A DNA stretch of 6,732 bases from JBGPIT01 sp041485125 (GTDB lineage: Bacteria; Desulfobacterota; Binatia; UTPRO1): positions 1 through 6,732 of the forward strand of contig JBGPIT010000281.1 of the NCBI GenBank assembly GCA_041485125.1. The letters run 5' to 3'. Each line of letters opens with the position of its first letter. The stretch's first letter is position 1. A program made the position numbers and the translations under genes. The notes under the pieces were generated by a model. That model saw nothing but the letters and a program-made list of their open reading frames with translations. It ran no database searches and was not told where the DNA came from. This document shows, piece by piece, positions 1 through 5,226 of this stretch.

Positions 1-156
1 CATCGGCATGGGAACCCTTCCGACGCGTCGGCGCCAATTCGAAGATGTCGAACGCTGTCGCGCGTAGACCAAAGAGCCGAACGCGACGAGAAGGGACGCA
101 ATGGAAATCCAGTCCGATGCGTCGAGCGAGTCGAGCGTCTCACTGTAGACTGTCAC
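1..156 (-). CDS. N-terminal part of a putative single-pass membrane protein, cut by the window edge
   Basis: I do not recognise the family. A minus-strand frame opens with GTG at 154-156, just after an in-frame TAG at 172-174, and stays open to the left edge, giving 52 residues. The visible peptide has a short acidic N-terminus (MTVYSETLDSLDASDW), one hydrophobic stretch of about 17 residues (ISIASLLVAFGSLVYAR, residues about 17-33), then a basic segment (RQRSTSSNWRRRVGR). Acidic outside, helix, arginine-rich inside is the pattern of a small membrane-anchored protein with its N-terminus outward. No good Shine-Dalgarno precedes the GTG. The 102-bp gap behind the ATP-grasp gene leaves open whether it belongs to that operon. 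The other two minus frames are also open here but read as low-complexity arginine/serine peptides, so this one is preferred. Confidence 0.45.
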   Translation of the reverse strand, partial: MTVYSETLDSLDASDWISIASLLVAFGSLVYARQRSTSSNWRRRVGRVPMPM

Positions 157-230
157 TGGCGCCGTAGCCGACTAGCGAGCCCGAAGACCGAGGTCAATGC
201 CGAGCTCGATCTTACGGCAGTCTTCACGCT

Positions 231-244
231 GCCGGTCGACCGGC
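231..244. repeat. 14-bp perfect palindrome downstream of the ATP-grasp gene
   Basis: GCCGGTCGACCGGC is a perfect, loopless palindrome starting 15 bp past the ATP-grasp stop codon. No T-rich tract follows on the minus strand, so it is not a convincing intrinsic terminator. It could be a protein-binding site, a weak transcript 3' structure, or chance in GC-rich DNA. Confidence 0.4.
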
Positions 245-258
245 GACGCGATGCCGGA

Positions 259-1254
259 TCAACGGCGGGCGGCGATCAGATAGTCGAACCCACGCCGCAG
301 ATGTTCGAGGATCGGCGAGATCCGAGGCTCCCCCCAATACGGCGTCTTGTTGACGTCGATAGGGATCACCGTGCCGTCCGCGTCCACGACGCAATCGGCG
401 CCGCACAGGTCCAGTCCGAGCTCTGGGCACAGGCGGCGGATCAGCGTGAGGGCGCGGGTCGCGACGGCCGTCGACGGCCCGAGGGCCGTGTGCTCGTTCC
501 CGGACGTCCAATAGTAAAAATCTCGGCGGGCACGAAGGGGCAACGACAGCTTCTTGATGTGGTAGTCGGACCACGCCATCGACACGACGCTGGCGGGACC
601 GACCACGTAGACGCGAAAGAACACCCCTTCGGGGTTCTCGATGAATCGTTCCACGACGAGACTCGGATCATCCCACGCGGCGGCGGGCACGTCGGCGCGG
701 CGACAGATCCGGTAGCCGAGCGGACCCGGGATGAAATCGCTCAGCTCTGCCGCGAAACGCGTCGCCGATGCGCGCCAGCGCCGCAGGAGCTCGCGCTCGG
801 GCATACCGCCGAAATTGAGCGTCGTCTTGACGATGACGCGCTCCCCGGGTGGGCCGGCGCGGTCGGTGCGGGCGCAGGCCAGATCGAGCGCCGCGCACAG
901 CGTGTGAATGGTCCGCTTCCGGATGTCCGTGGCATCGGCGTTGAGCGTCGCCACGCCGCGTGCGGCGAGCGCGGCGCGAAACAGCGGCTCGTCGGCGAGG
1001 AAATCGATGGTGAGGCTCGCGTCGATCTGGATGACGACCGCGCGTGCAGCGCGAGGCAGCGCCGCGAGCACTCGCTCAGCGCAGTCGCCGGGTCGCAGCT
1101 CGACGCGGATCGCACGCGGGCACATGACCTCGACCATGTATCCCTTCCATGCGTTGCACTCGCAAACCGCAATGCCCTCCGATTCGTCGGTGGCGCGTAC
1201 CGCCGCGGCGCGCGCGATGTCCACTCGCCGACGGATCGCGGTCAGTAGCGACAC
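259..1254 (-). CDS. ATP-grasp family protein, likely carboxylate-amine ligase type
   Basis: The 331-residue product has the hallmarks of an ATP-grasp enzyme, which activates a carboxylate as acyl-phosphate for attack by an amine or other nucleophile. A candidate ATP-binding lysine lies in VIVKTTLNFGG (K143). The adenine-pocket strand is VVERFI (200-205, E202), followed by FFRVYVVG (212-219, R214). The metal-binding end is GADCVVDADG (285-294, D286) plus IDVNKTP (299-305, D300, N302), matching the usual D...[D/E]xN pattern. The first 110 residues form the pre-grasp part and include CECNAW near residue 31. Substrate is unknown. There is no signal peptide, so it should be cytosolic. The start is a GTG with a GGGAG 10 nt upstream, 18 bp after the DUF3326 stop, so the two are very probably co-transcribed. 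The family call is firm; the reaction is inferred. Confidence 0.88.
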   Translation of the reverse strand: MSLLTAIRRRVDIARAAAVRATDESEGIAVCECNAWKGYMVEVMCPRAIRVELRPGDCAERVLAALPRAARAVVIQIDASLTIDFLADEPLFRAALAARGVATLNADATDIRKRTIHTLCAALDLACARTDRAGPPGERVIVKTTLNFGGMPERELLRRWRASATRFAAELSDFIPGPLGYRICRRADVPAAAWDDPSLVVERFIENPEGVFFRVYVVGPASVVSMAWSDYHIKKLSLPLRARRDFYYWTSGNEHTALGPSTAVATRALTLIRRLCPELGLDLCGADCVVDADGTVIPIDVNKTPYWGEPRISPILEHLRRGFDYLIAARR

Positions 1255-1272
1255 CCGGGACGTGCTCCCGAT

Positions 1273-2604
1273 TCAGTCAGTGGTCGTTCTCGACCGCTCG
1301 GAGGTGACTTGCCGCGCGCCGTGAATCGGGCGCGTGAGACTGGGCAATGCAATTCCATTGCGCAAGGCAAGAATCACCCCGGCCGCTTCGAGATACGAAC
1401 CAACCTCGATGACGTTGTCGATGTGCATTTCTCGATTCGTGACGTGCAGCACGGTTGCATTTTCGCGAACGGCAATGATGGGAATCCCACTATATTCGGC
1501 CGCGAGCACCGGTATCCCGCCGAGGCACGATGCCGGAACGACGACGGCGCCGACGTTGTTGGCGGTGATCAGCGGCGCCGGACAGCGATCGAGATCATCG
1601 ATCGGCACGAACCGGGGTGCCTTCGCGAGCCCCTTCAAGACGCAATAGTAGTGCGGCATCGAAATGAACTCGGCGGACGCGCGTGGATTGCTCGTGTCCG
1701 TTCCCTTGAGGCCTTGGTAGTAGGGCAAAGGCGCGTGGGCGGTGGGAACTCGGAACACCTTCGAAATGAGATGAGTGATGATCGCCTCGACGCCACCGGA
1801 TGGGTTCGGAATCTCTCCGTTCAGGTGCTGCGCGAACATTTCCCTCGTGACGCCGTGGATCACGGAGACGCCGCCAATGGCCTCGGCACCGCGCGCGATC
1901 AGGAGTTGCACGCCGTCCAAGACCGTCTCGGGACGCAGGACGACGCCCACCGCGCACCCGGATTCGGACCACTCGATCCGTACGCCGATCTCGTCGTCGA
2001 GGATGGTATAGGCGTCGCACGCGATCGCGCCGGCCGCCATCGCGGCGTTCAGGGCGTGGATCACGTAGTCGAGGTACTCGAGCCCCGTCGGGTCGACGAA
2101 CGTGCCGATGCGGTTGGCGACGACGGGCGCGAGCCCGAGGTGTCCGAGCAGAAAGTCGTCGAGCGCCTTCCCTTCGACATAAAGGACGTTCGCCGCCATT
2201 TCGTTCAGCTCCGAGGCGTTTACGGCGTTCGGATGCGTGACGAGAACGTCGGCAGCGGACGCCAGAAGATTCGTCACCGGACATGCGTCGCCGGCAAAGC
2301 CGCCAAATTCGCAGCGGACGCCTGTGGGCACGATCTGTACGGCGACGAACGGTGCACACGGGACTGTCTTTCGTCGCGGCTCCAGCAGCTCGATCGTCGC
2401 GAGCGTCGCCGCGTATCGTTCCGTCGCGGAAAAACGCACGACGGTCGACTCGACGACGATCTCGTCCGGTGCCACGGCCACGATCGAAAATCGCAGCGGA
2501 TATGCGCCGGGCCCGAGAGCGGCGGCGAACGGTGCCGCTATGCGCTCCAGCCAACTCTTGGCCGGGAGCGGTCGCAGCCGATACACCTCGTTGGTGATTC
2601 GCAC
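1273..2604 (-). CDS. DUF3326-family protein with N-terminal extension
   Basis: Residues from about 85 to the end resemble the DUF3326 family, known from cyanobacteria, plants and scattered bacteria and without an assigned function. Recognisable blocks, numbered from the chosen start, are IVPTG (91-95), GGFAGDACP (101-109), VTHPNAVNASEL (122-133), YVEG (142-145), NRIG (164-167), VEAIITHLISKVFRVPTAHAP (about 272-292), AVVVPASCLGG and GSYLEAAGV near the end. As I recall, family proteins are about 350 residues; this one has 443, the excess being an N-terminal segment of about 85 residues with alternating strands (RFSIVAVAPDEIVVESTVVRF). I chose GTG at 2604 because GAGGG sits 5 nt upstream. A longer version from GTG at 2667 would add 21 basic, Trp/Arg-rich residues and has no good ribosome site. 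It appears cytosolic and is the first gene of the pair with the ATP-grasp protein. Confidence 0.85.
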   Translation of the reverse strand: MRITNEVYRLRPLPAKSWLERIAAPFAAALGPGAYPLRFSIVAVAPDEIVVESTVVRFSATERYAATLATIELLEPRRKTVPCAPFVAVQIVPTGVRCEFGGFAGDACPVTNLLASAADVLVTHPNAVNASELNEMAANVLYVEGKALDDFLLGHLGLAPVVANRIGTFVDPTGLEYLDYVIHALNAAMAAGAIACDAYTILDDEIGVRIEWSESGCAVGVVLRPETVLDGVQLLIARGAEAIGGVSVIHGVTREMFAQHLNGEIPNPSGGVEAIITHLISKVFRVPTAHAPLPYYQGLKGTDTSNPRASAEFISMPHYYCVLKGLAKAPRFVPIDDLDRCPAPLITANNVGAVVVPASCLGGIPVLAAEYSGIPIIAVRENATVLHVTNREMHIDNVIEVGSYLEAAGVILALRNGIALPSLTRPIHGARQVTSERSRTTTD

Positions 2605-2609
2605 GTCCG

Positions 2610-2614
2610 CCCTC
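2610..2614 (-). promoter_or_regulatory. Shine-Dalgarno deciding the DUF3326 start
   Basis: GAGGG on the minus strand lies 5 nt before GTG at 2604. The upstream candidate GTG at 2667 has only an AGGA about 15 nt away, so the shorter product is preferred. Confidence 0.5.
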
Positions 2615-2703
2615 GCGCCTCGACGCCCATCGCGTGCGCGCCACTGCGCCGTCCACCGCCACTGCACGTCGGGGCGTTGGGTTCCTGATCACAAAGTGCG
2701 GCT

Positions 2704-2904
2704 CTAGTCGACAAGGGTGCGCCGCACCCTGACGGCACCATGCACGTGAGCGACGAATCCGGCGACGGCAACCGCGTGGATGCCGGTCCCCGGACCGACT
2801 TCCAGCATGCGCTCGCCGCTACGCGGCTCGAGAATGTCGCGGAGATGGCGCGGTGAGTGGTTGCCGCGCGGCACCAGCAGCGTCCAGCGCAGCAGGTGCG
2901 GCAT
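2704..2904 (-). pseudogene. Truncated class I SAM-dependent methyltransferase (N-terminal remnant)
   Basis: The 66-residue frame begins MPHLLRWTLLVPRGNHSP and continues with LEPRSGERMLEVGPGTG (residues 25-41). The last part is the textbook motif I of class I SAM methyltransferases (nucleotide-binding LEVGPGTG, 34-41), and the preceding sequence matches the UbiE-like small methyltransferases of about 200 residues. After AVAVAG the similarity fades into FVAHVHGAVRVRRTLVD and a TAG at 2704. The remaining core (motifs II-IV and the following strands) is absent, and I could not find it in other frames before the DUF3326 gene. It should not be catalytic. The ATG at 2904 follows a TGA two codons upstream and overlaps the end of the small membrane protein gene. 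An alternative is a genuine short ORF, but motif I without the rest argues for decay. Confidence 0.62.
2714..2730 (-). repeat. 17-bp inverted repeat (hairpin) in the methyltransferase remnant's 3' end
   Basis: AGGGTGCG and CGCACCCT flank a single C, allowing a 7-bp stem with a 3-nt loop. On the minus strand it is followed by TTGTCGACTAG, so it could act as a weak terminator. It lies within the unmatched tail of the methyltransferase fragment, close to where homology is lost. Confidence 0.45.
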
Positions 2905-3037
2905 CGGTCAGCCAACCCAGGACCCCGGCGGTTGCGAACCAGCCGGCCGCGCACGCGGGCTCGCCGCGCACGAGAGCGATGACTCCGGCGATCGCAGCCG
3001 CGAGCGCGGCGAAACCAGTCCAGTCGTACGATCGCAT
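2819..3037 (-). CDS. Small hypothetical membrane protein, two predicted helices
   Basis: I do not recognise a named family. Starting from ATG at 3037 the product is 72 residues: MRSYDWTGFAALAAAIAGVIALVRGEP... It contains two hydrophobic stretches, FAALAAAIAGVIALV (about 9-23) and CAAGWFATAGVLGWL (about 28-42), separated by the short loop RGEPA, so a two-pass inner-membrane hairpin is likely. The last 25-30 residues (AAPAALDAAGAARQPLTAPSPRHSRAA) are low complexity and overlap the methyltransferase remnant by 86 nt in another frame, so the gene may originally have ended near there. The ATG overlaps the TGA of a preceding short frame (TGATG). A longer start at GTG 3091 would add an arginine-rich leader and is unlikely. 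No strong Shine-Dalgarno is seen. This is the first gene after the terminator at 3110-3149. Confidence 0.5.
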   Translation of the reverse strand: MRSYDWTGFAALAAAIAGVIALVRGEPACAAGWFATAGVLGWLTDAAPAALDAAGAARQPLTAPSPRHSRAA

Positions 3038-3109
3038 CACAGGGTCGCGGCGAGCGCTCCTACCACCACGCGCTCCATGCCACGGGCGCACTCGAAATTC
3101 GAAATGAAA

Positions 3110-3149
3110 GCCGCGGGAGATCCGGCGCTCGACCGGATCTGCCCGCGGC
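3110..3149 (-). terminator. Strong intrinsic-terminator-like hairpin after the secreted protein gene
   Basis: Two arms, GCCGCGGGAGATCCGG (3110-3125) and CCGGATCTgCCCGCGGC (3133-3149), form a 16-bp stem with one bulged G at 3141 and a 7-nt loop. On the minus strand the stem ends in GGC followed by TTTCATTT, a short U-rich tail. It starts 23 nt past the TAA of the secreted protein gene, the right place to end that transcript and isolate it from the membrane-protein/DUF3326 unit. Confidence 0.78.
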
Positions 3150-3172
3150 GGATGAAGCGAGAGAGGACCGCG

Positions 3173-3823
3173 TTACTTCTTGACGACGCCGAAGACCGCA
3201 TACGGCATGGCGCTGTCGCAGTTGGAGTTGTTGCTGCGAGCCGCGATCTCCGCGGCGCTGTTGCCACCGGTGCAGGAAAATGGATCCGACGCGCTCGACC
3301 GCACCGACGCGGACGTGAGGGTGAAGGTCGAGCCCGAGGGGTCGCCCGCGAAGACCTGCGACAGATCGGCGGTGACGCTGCCGTTGCCGTTTATGAGGTC
3401 GAGCTTGACGTAGATGTCGACCGTCGCGACGCAGTTCGTCGGCACGCCGTTGTCGACCAGGCAGCGGATCATGCCGAGCTTGATGATGTGGTCGTCGAGG
3501 ATGCTCGCCGGGTTGGTGGTGACCAGGTTGCCGTCGTTGTCCCTGAGGCCCTTCACGCTGGCTTTGAGGATGAGCTTGTCGCTGATGCTCAACTTCGACT
3601 TCGCGGTCGTCCCGCCGGTGCAGAGCGAGTTGTCGAAGCCGCAATCGCCGAAGCTCTGGTTGAGACCGTTCTTGCAGAAGCCGGGACCGGTGTTGCAGTC
3701 GGCGGGGACGGGCGCGAGCGTGCCGGAGACCTTCTGGCCGGCGGCGGCGGGGGCCGCTACCGCAATCGCCGTGGCGAGTGCGAGGGTCGCGACGACCATC
3801 AGACGGTTGACGGGGGTTTTCAT
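3173..3823 (-). CDS. Secreted cysteine-rich hypothetical protein
   Basis: The 216-residue product starts with a clear Sec signal peptide: MKTPVNR, a hydrophobic core LMVVATLALATAIAVA, and a probable cleavage after AAA (about residue 28). The mature part holds eight cysteines (43, 50, 61, 68, 121, 131, 184, 202); the first four are closely spaced, as expected for up to four disulfides in an exported protein. The middle (KSKLSISDKLILKASVKGL, DIYVKLDLINGNGSVTADL) looks beta-rich. I know no function for it. There is no lipobox cysteine, membrane anchor or LPXTG-type sorting signal, so it is periplasmic or extracellular. The ATG at 3823 has an AAGGAG at ideal spacing. It is probably monocistronic: a 230-bp regulatory-looking region precedes it and a strong hairpin follows. 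Confidence 0.85.
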   Translation of the reverse strand: MKTPVNRLMVVATLALATAIAVAAPAAAGQKVSGTLAPVPADCNTGPGFCKNGLNQSFGDCGFDNSLCTGGTTAKSKLSISDKLILKASVKGLRDNDGNLVTTNPASILDDHIIKLGMIRCLVDNGVPTNCVATVDIYVKLDLINGNGSVTADLSQVFAGDPSGSTFTLTSASVRSSASDPFSCTGGNSAAEIAARSNNSNCDSAMPYAVFGVVKK

Positions 3824-3831
3824 GGGAAATT

Positions 3832-3837
3832 CTCCTT
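3832..3837 (-). promoter_or_regulatory. Strong Shine-Dalgarno of the secreted protein gene
   Basis: AAGGAG on the minus strand sits 8 nt before ATG 3823. It is the best ribosome site in the window and suggests efficient translation. Confidence 0.75.
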
Positions 3838-3845
3838 TTCAGGTG

Positions 3846-3865
3846 CCGGTCCGCTTCGGGACCGG
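3846..3865 (-). repeat. Hairpin in the 5' leader of the secreted protein gene
   Basis: CCGGTCC and GGACCGG form a perfect 7-bp stem around a 6-nt loop (3853-3858). It stands 8 nt upstream of the Shine-Dalgarno, so in the mRNA it could stabilise the 5' end or modulate initiation. It could also belong to the promoter region if transcription starts closer to the gene. Confidence 0.45.
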
Positions 3866-3888
3866 GTTGCCGCATTCACCTGTCAGGC

Positions 3889-3915
3889 GTTCAAGTCGGT
3901 TGAACAACGTTCAAC
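3889..3915. promoter_or_regulatory. Triple GTTCAA/TTGAAC inverted-repeat cluster, candidate operator
   Basis: GTTCAA (3889-3894), TTGAAC (3900-3905) and GTTCAA (3909-3914) alternate in orientation, making two overlapping dyads: GTTCAA-N5-TTGAAC, and GTTGAAC-N3-GTTCAAC with 7-bp arms (3899-3905 and 3909-3915). They lie 66-92 bp upstream of the secreted protein start. Overlapping dyads of this size are typical of dimeric helix-turn-helix repressor sites. TTGAAC on the minus strand could also serve as a -35 element, but I see no convincing -10 at the right distance. The regulator is unknown. Confidence 0.5.
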
Positions 3916-4053
3916 GGCGTGGGGCACACCGCGAGCGGTGGCGACGCCAAGTCGCCGGGATCGCGCAGGGGACGCGAGCGGCCGTGGCCGGGGCGTGGCT
4001 GAATGCCCCGGCGCGGAAGGCGAGCCGACGGTTCTCGGGCGGGTCGGGCGGCT

Positions 4054-5100
4054 TTAGGCCGGCACGCCCTCGATCACGTTGACCGTGATCGGCGTCGGCA
4101 CGATCCGCGTCAGCTCGAAGCCGGCGTCGCGATAGAGGGAGCGGAACTCGCCTTCGGAACGCTGCCGGCCGCCCGTGTTGACGAGCATGTTGACGTCGTT
4201 CGCGGCTGCGCCGCGGCTCTCGATCGACGGGTCGATGCGCGGCGGGTAGACGCCCTCGACGATCAGGAGCTTGCCGTTCTTGCCCATCGCCGCGCGACAA
4301 TTGCGCAAGATCCTCAGGGAATCCGCGTCGTTCCAGTCGTGGATCACGTGCTTGAGAATGTAGGCGTCGGCGCCGGGCGGCACGCTCTCGAAGAAGCTCC
4401 CGCCGGCGGTCGCGCAGCGGTCGCCGAGGCCCTTCTCCGCGATCTGCTGCTTGGCACGCTCGACGACGTGCGGTTGATCGAAGACGGTTCCCCGCAGGTG
4501 CGGGTGCGCCTCGAGAATACCGATCAGCAGCGCGCCGTTTCCACCGCCGACGTCGACGATCGTGCGGAGCGCCGCGAAGTCGTAGGTCGCGGCGACCGCG
4601 AGCGCGGCGAGCTTGGTGAAGTCCGCCATCGCGGCATCGAAGTTGGCAACTTCGTCCGGGTTCTGCGCCATCGCGGCGAACCCATCCGAAAACCCTTTCT
4701 TGCGGAACACCGGGTCGCCGGTGCGCACGCTGTACTCGAGGTCGCCCCAGTTTTGTTGCATGCGATCGCCGCCGAAGAGCATGATCATCGCGCGCGAGCT
4801 CCCCGGAACGCCGCTCCGCAGACATTCACCGAGCGACGTCAGCGCGAAGGATCCCCTCTCCCGCTCCTCGAACACGCCGACGCTCGCCAACAAGCGCAGG
4901 ACGCGGGCCAGGGATGACGCGTGCGTCGCGGTGGCGGCGGCGAGCTCGTCGACTGGTCGCGGGCCGTTCGCGAGCAGATCGGCGATGCCGAGCTTCGCGA
5001 CGAGATGGAGCGCGCGGGAGAAGTAGTGACCGATCGCGATCTGGTAGAGCGCGGCCTGCGGCGGCAATGCGGGACGGATGGCCTTGTCGTCGGTTCCCAT
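4054..5100 (-). CDS. Family-2 (plant-type) SAM-dependent O-methyltransferase
   Basis: The 348-residue protein has the full architecture of the O-methyltransferase_2 family (acetylserotonin, hydroxyneurosporene and polyketide O-methyltransferases). The N-terminal winged-helix dimerisation domain spans about residues 15-95 (ALHLVAKLGIADLLANGP, then TATHASSLARVLRLLASVGVF). SAM motif I is VDVGGGNG (182-189), followed by FDQP (207-210). The catalytic-base region is ILKHVIHDW (248-256), with H254 as the expected base that deprotonates the substrate hydroxyl. The C-terminal DVNMLVNTGGRQRSEGEF (302-319) and AGFE are also typical. Family members transfer a methyl from SAM to a phenolic or other hydroxyl of a small molecule; the substrate cannot be told here. 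ATG 5100 has GGAGG 7 nt upstream; an upstream in-frame start at 5151 lacks one and adds a non-conserved 17 residues. No adjacent biosynthetic gene is seen, so it may act alone. Confidence 0.92.
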   Translation of the reverse strand: MGTDDKAIRPALPPQAALYQIAIGHYFSRALHLVAKLGIADLLANGPRPVDELAAATATHASSLARVLRLLASVGVFEERERGSFALTSLGECLRSGVPGSSRAMIMLFGGDRMQQNWGDLEYSVRTGDPVFRKKGFSDGFAAMAQNPDEVANFDAAMADFTKLAALAVAATYDFAALRTIVDVGGGNGALLIGILEAHPHLRGTVFDQPHVVERAKQQIAEKGLGDRCATAGGSFFESVPPGADAYILKHVIHDWNDADSLRILRNCRAAMGKNGKLLIVEGVYPPRIDPSIESRGAAANDVNMLVNTGGRQRSEGEFRSLYRDAGFELTRIVPTPITVNVIEGVPA

Positions 5101-5107
5101 GGAGCGT

Positions 5108-5112
5108 CCTCC
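5108..5112 (-). promoter_or_regulatory. Shine-Dalgarno deciding the O-methyltransferase start
   Basis: GGAGG on the minus strand, 7 nt before ATG 5100, fixes the start there rather than at the longer frame opening at 5151. Confidence 0.7.
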
Positions 5113-5226
5113 GTTGGCTGGCTCACTACTAAGGACGCCGGCGCGGGACAATCACCCGTTCACGGGGCAACGCCAATCGGCGACTGCCCGCGGCCGTTGC
5201 GTCACCGCGAAGGGCGTGCGTCCTGT

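Larger units (their letters stand above)
3824..4053. other. 230-bp intergenic region between O-methyltransferase and secreted protein gene
   Basis: No credible coding frame is seen. It holds, from right to left, an 8-bp stem (GCCGGGGC/GCCCCGGC, 3987-4012, 10-nt loop), a 6-bp stem (GGCGAC/GTCGCC, 3940-3956), the GTTCAA dyad cluster and the leader hairpin. The first structure lies 42 nt past the O-methyltransferase stop and could end or protect that transcript, but it has no T-tract. The secreted protein's promoter should lie in this region. Confidence 0.6.

Noticed and set aside
301..1248. Plus-strand open frame of 315 codons opposite the ATP-grasp gene
   Set aside because: It is the antisense shadow of a gene with intact catalytic motifs; the peptide is Arg/Asp-rich without domain features.
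1309..2688. Plus-strand open frame of 459 codons opposite the DUF3326 gene
   Set aside because: It is rich in Arg, Gly, Asp and His with no recognisable motif, and lies exactly antisense to a gene with clear family motifs; such shadows are common in GC-rich DNA.
3035..3079. Tiny frame MERVVVGALAATL whose TGA overlaps the membrane protein ATG (TGATG)
   Set aside because: It could be a coupled leader peptide, but it lacks a Shine-Dalgarno, and 13 codons give no statistical support.
3889..3915. LexA/SOS box reading of the GTTC/GAAC motifs
   Set aside because: The spacing does not fit: the Gram-positive box needs GAAC-N4-GTTC and the alphaproteobacterial one GTTC-N7-GTTC; here the dyads have N3 or N5 between hexamers, and the gene has no SOS link.
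2780..4057. Plus-strand open frame of 425 codons
   Set aside because: It runs antisense through four features, including a terminator and a signal-peptide gene, and has low-complexity Arg/Ala/Gly/Asp composition.
3911..4825. Minus-strand frame of 304 codons overlapping the O-methyltransferase
   Set aside because: It is the shifted reading of the same gene, Arg/Ala-rich, and runs into the intergenic hairpins.
4003..4917. Plus-strand open frame of 304 codons opposite the O-methyltransferase
   Set aside because: The opposite strand encodes a complete, well recognised enzyme; this frame shows no motif.
5101..5226. Possible terminator between the kinase and O-methyltransferase genes
   Set aside because: Only 4-bp stems (for example CCCG-TGAA-CGGG) without a T-tract are present, too weak to call.
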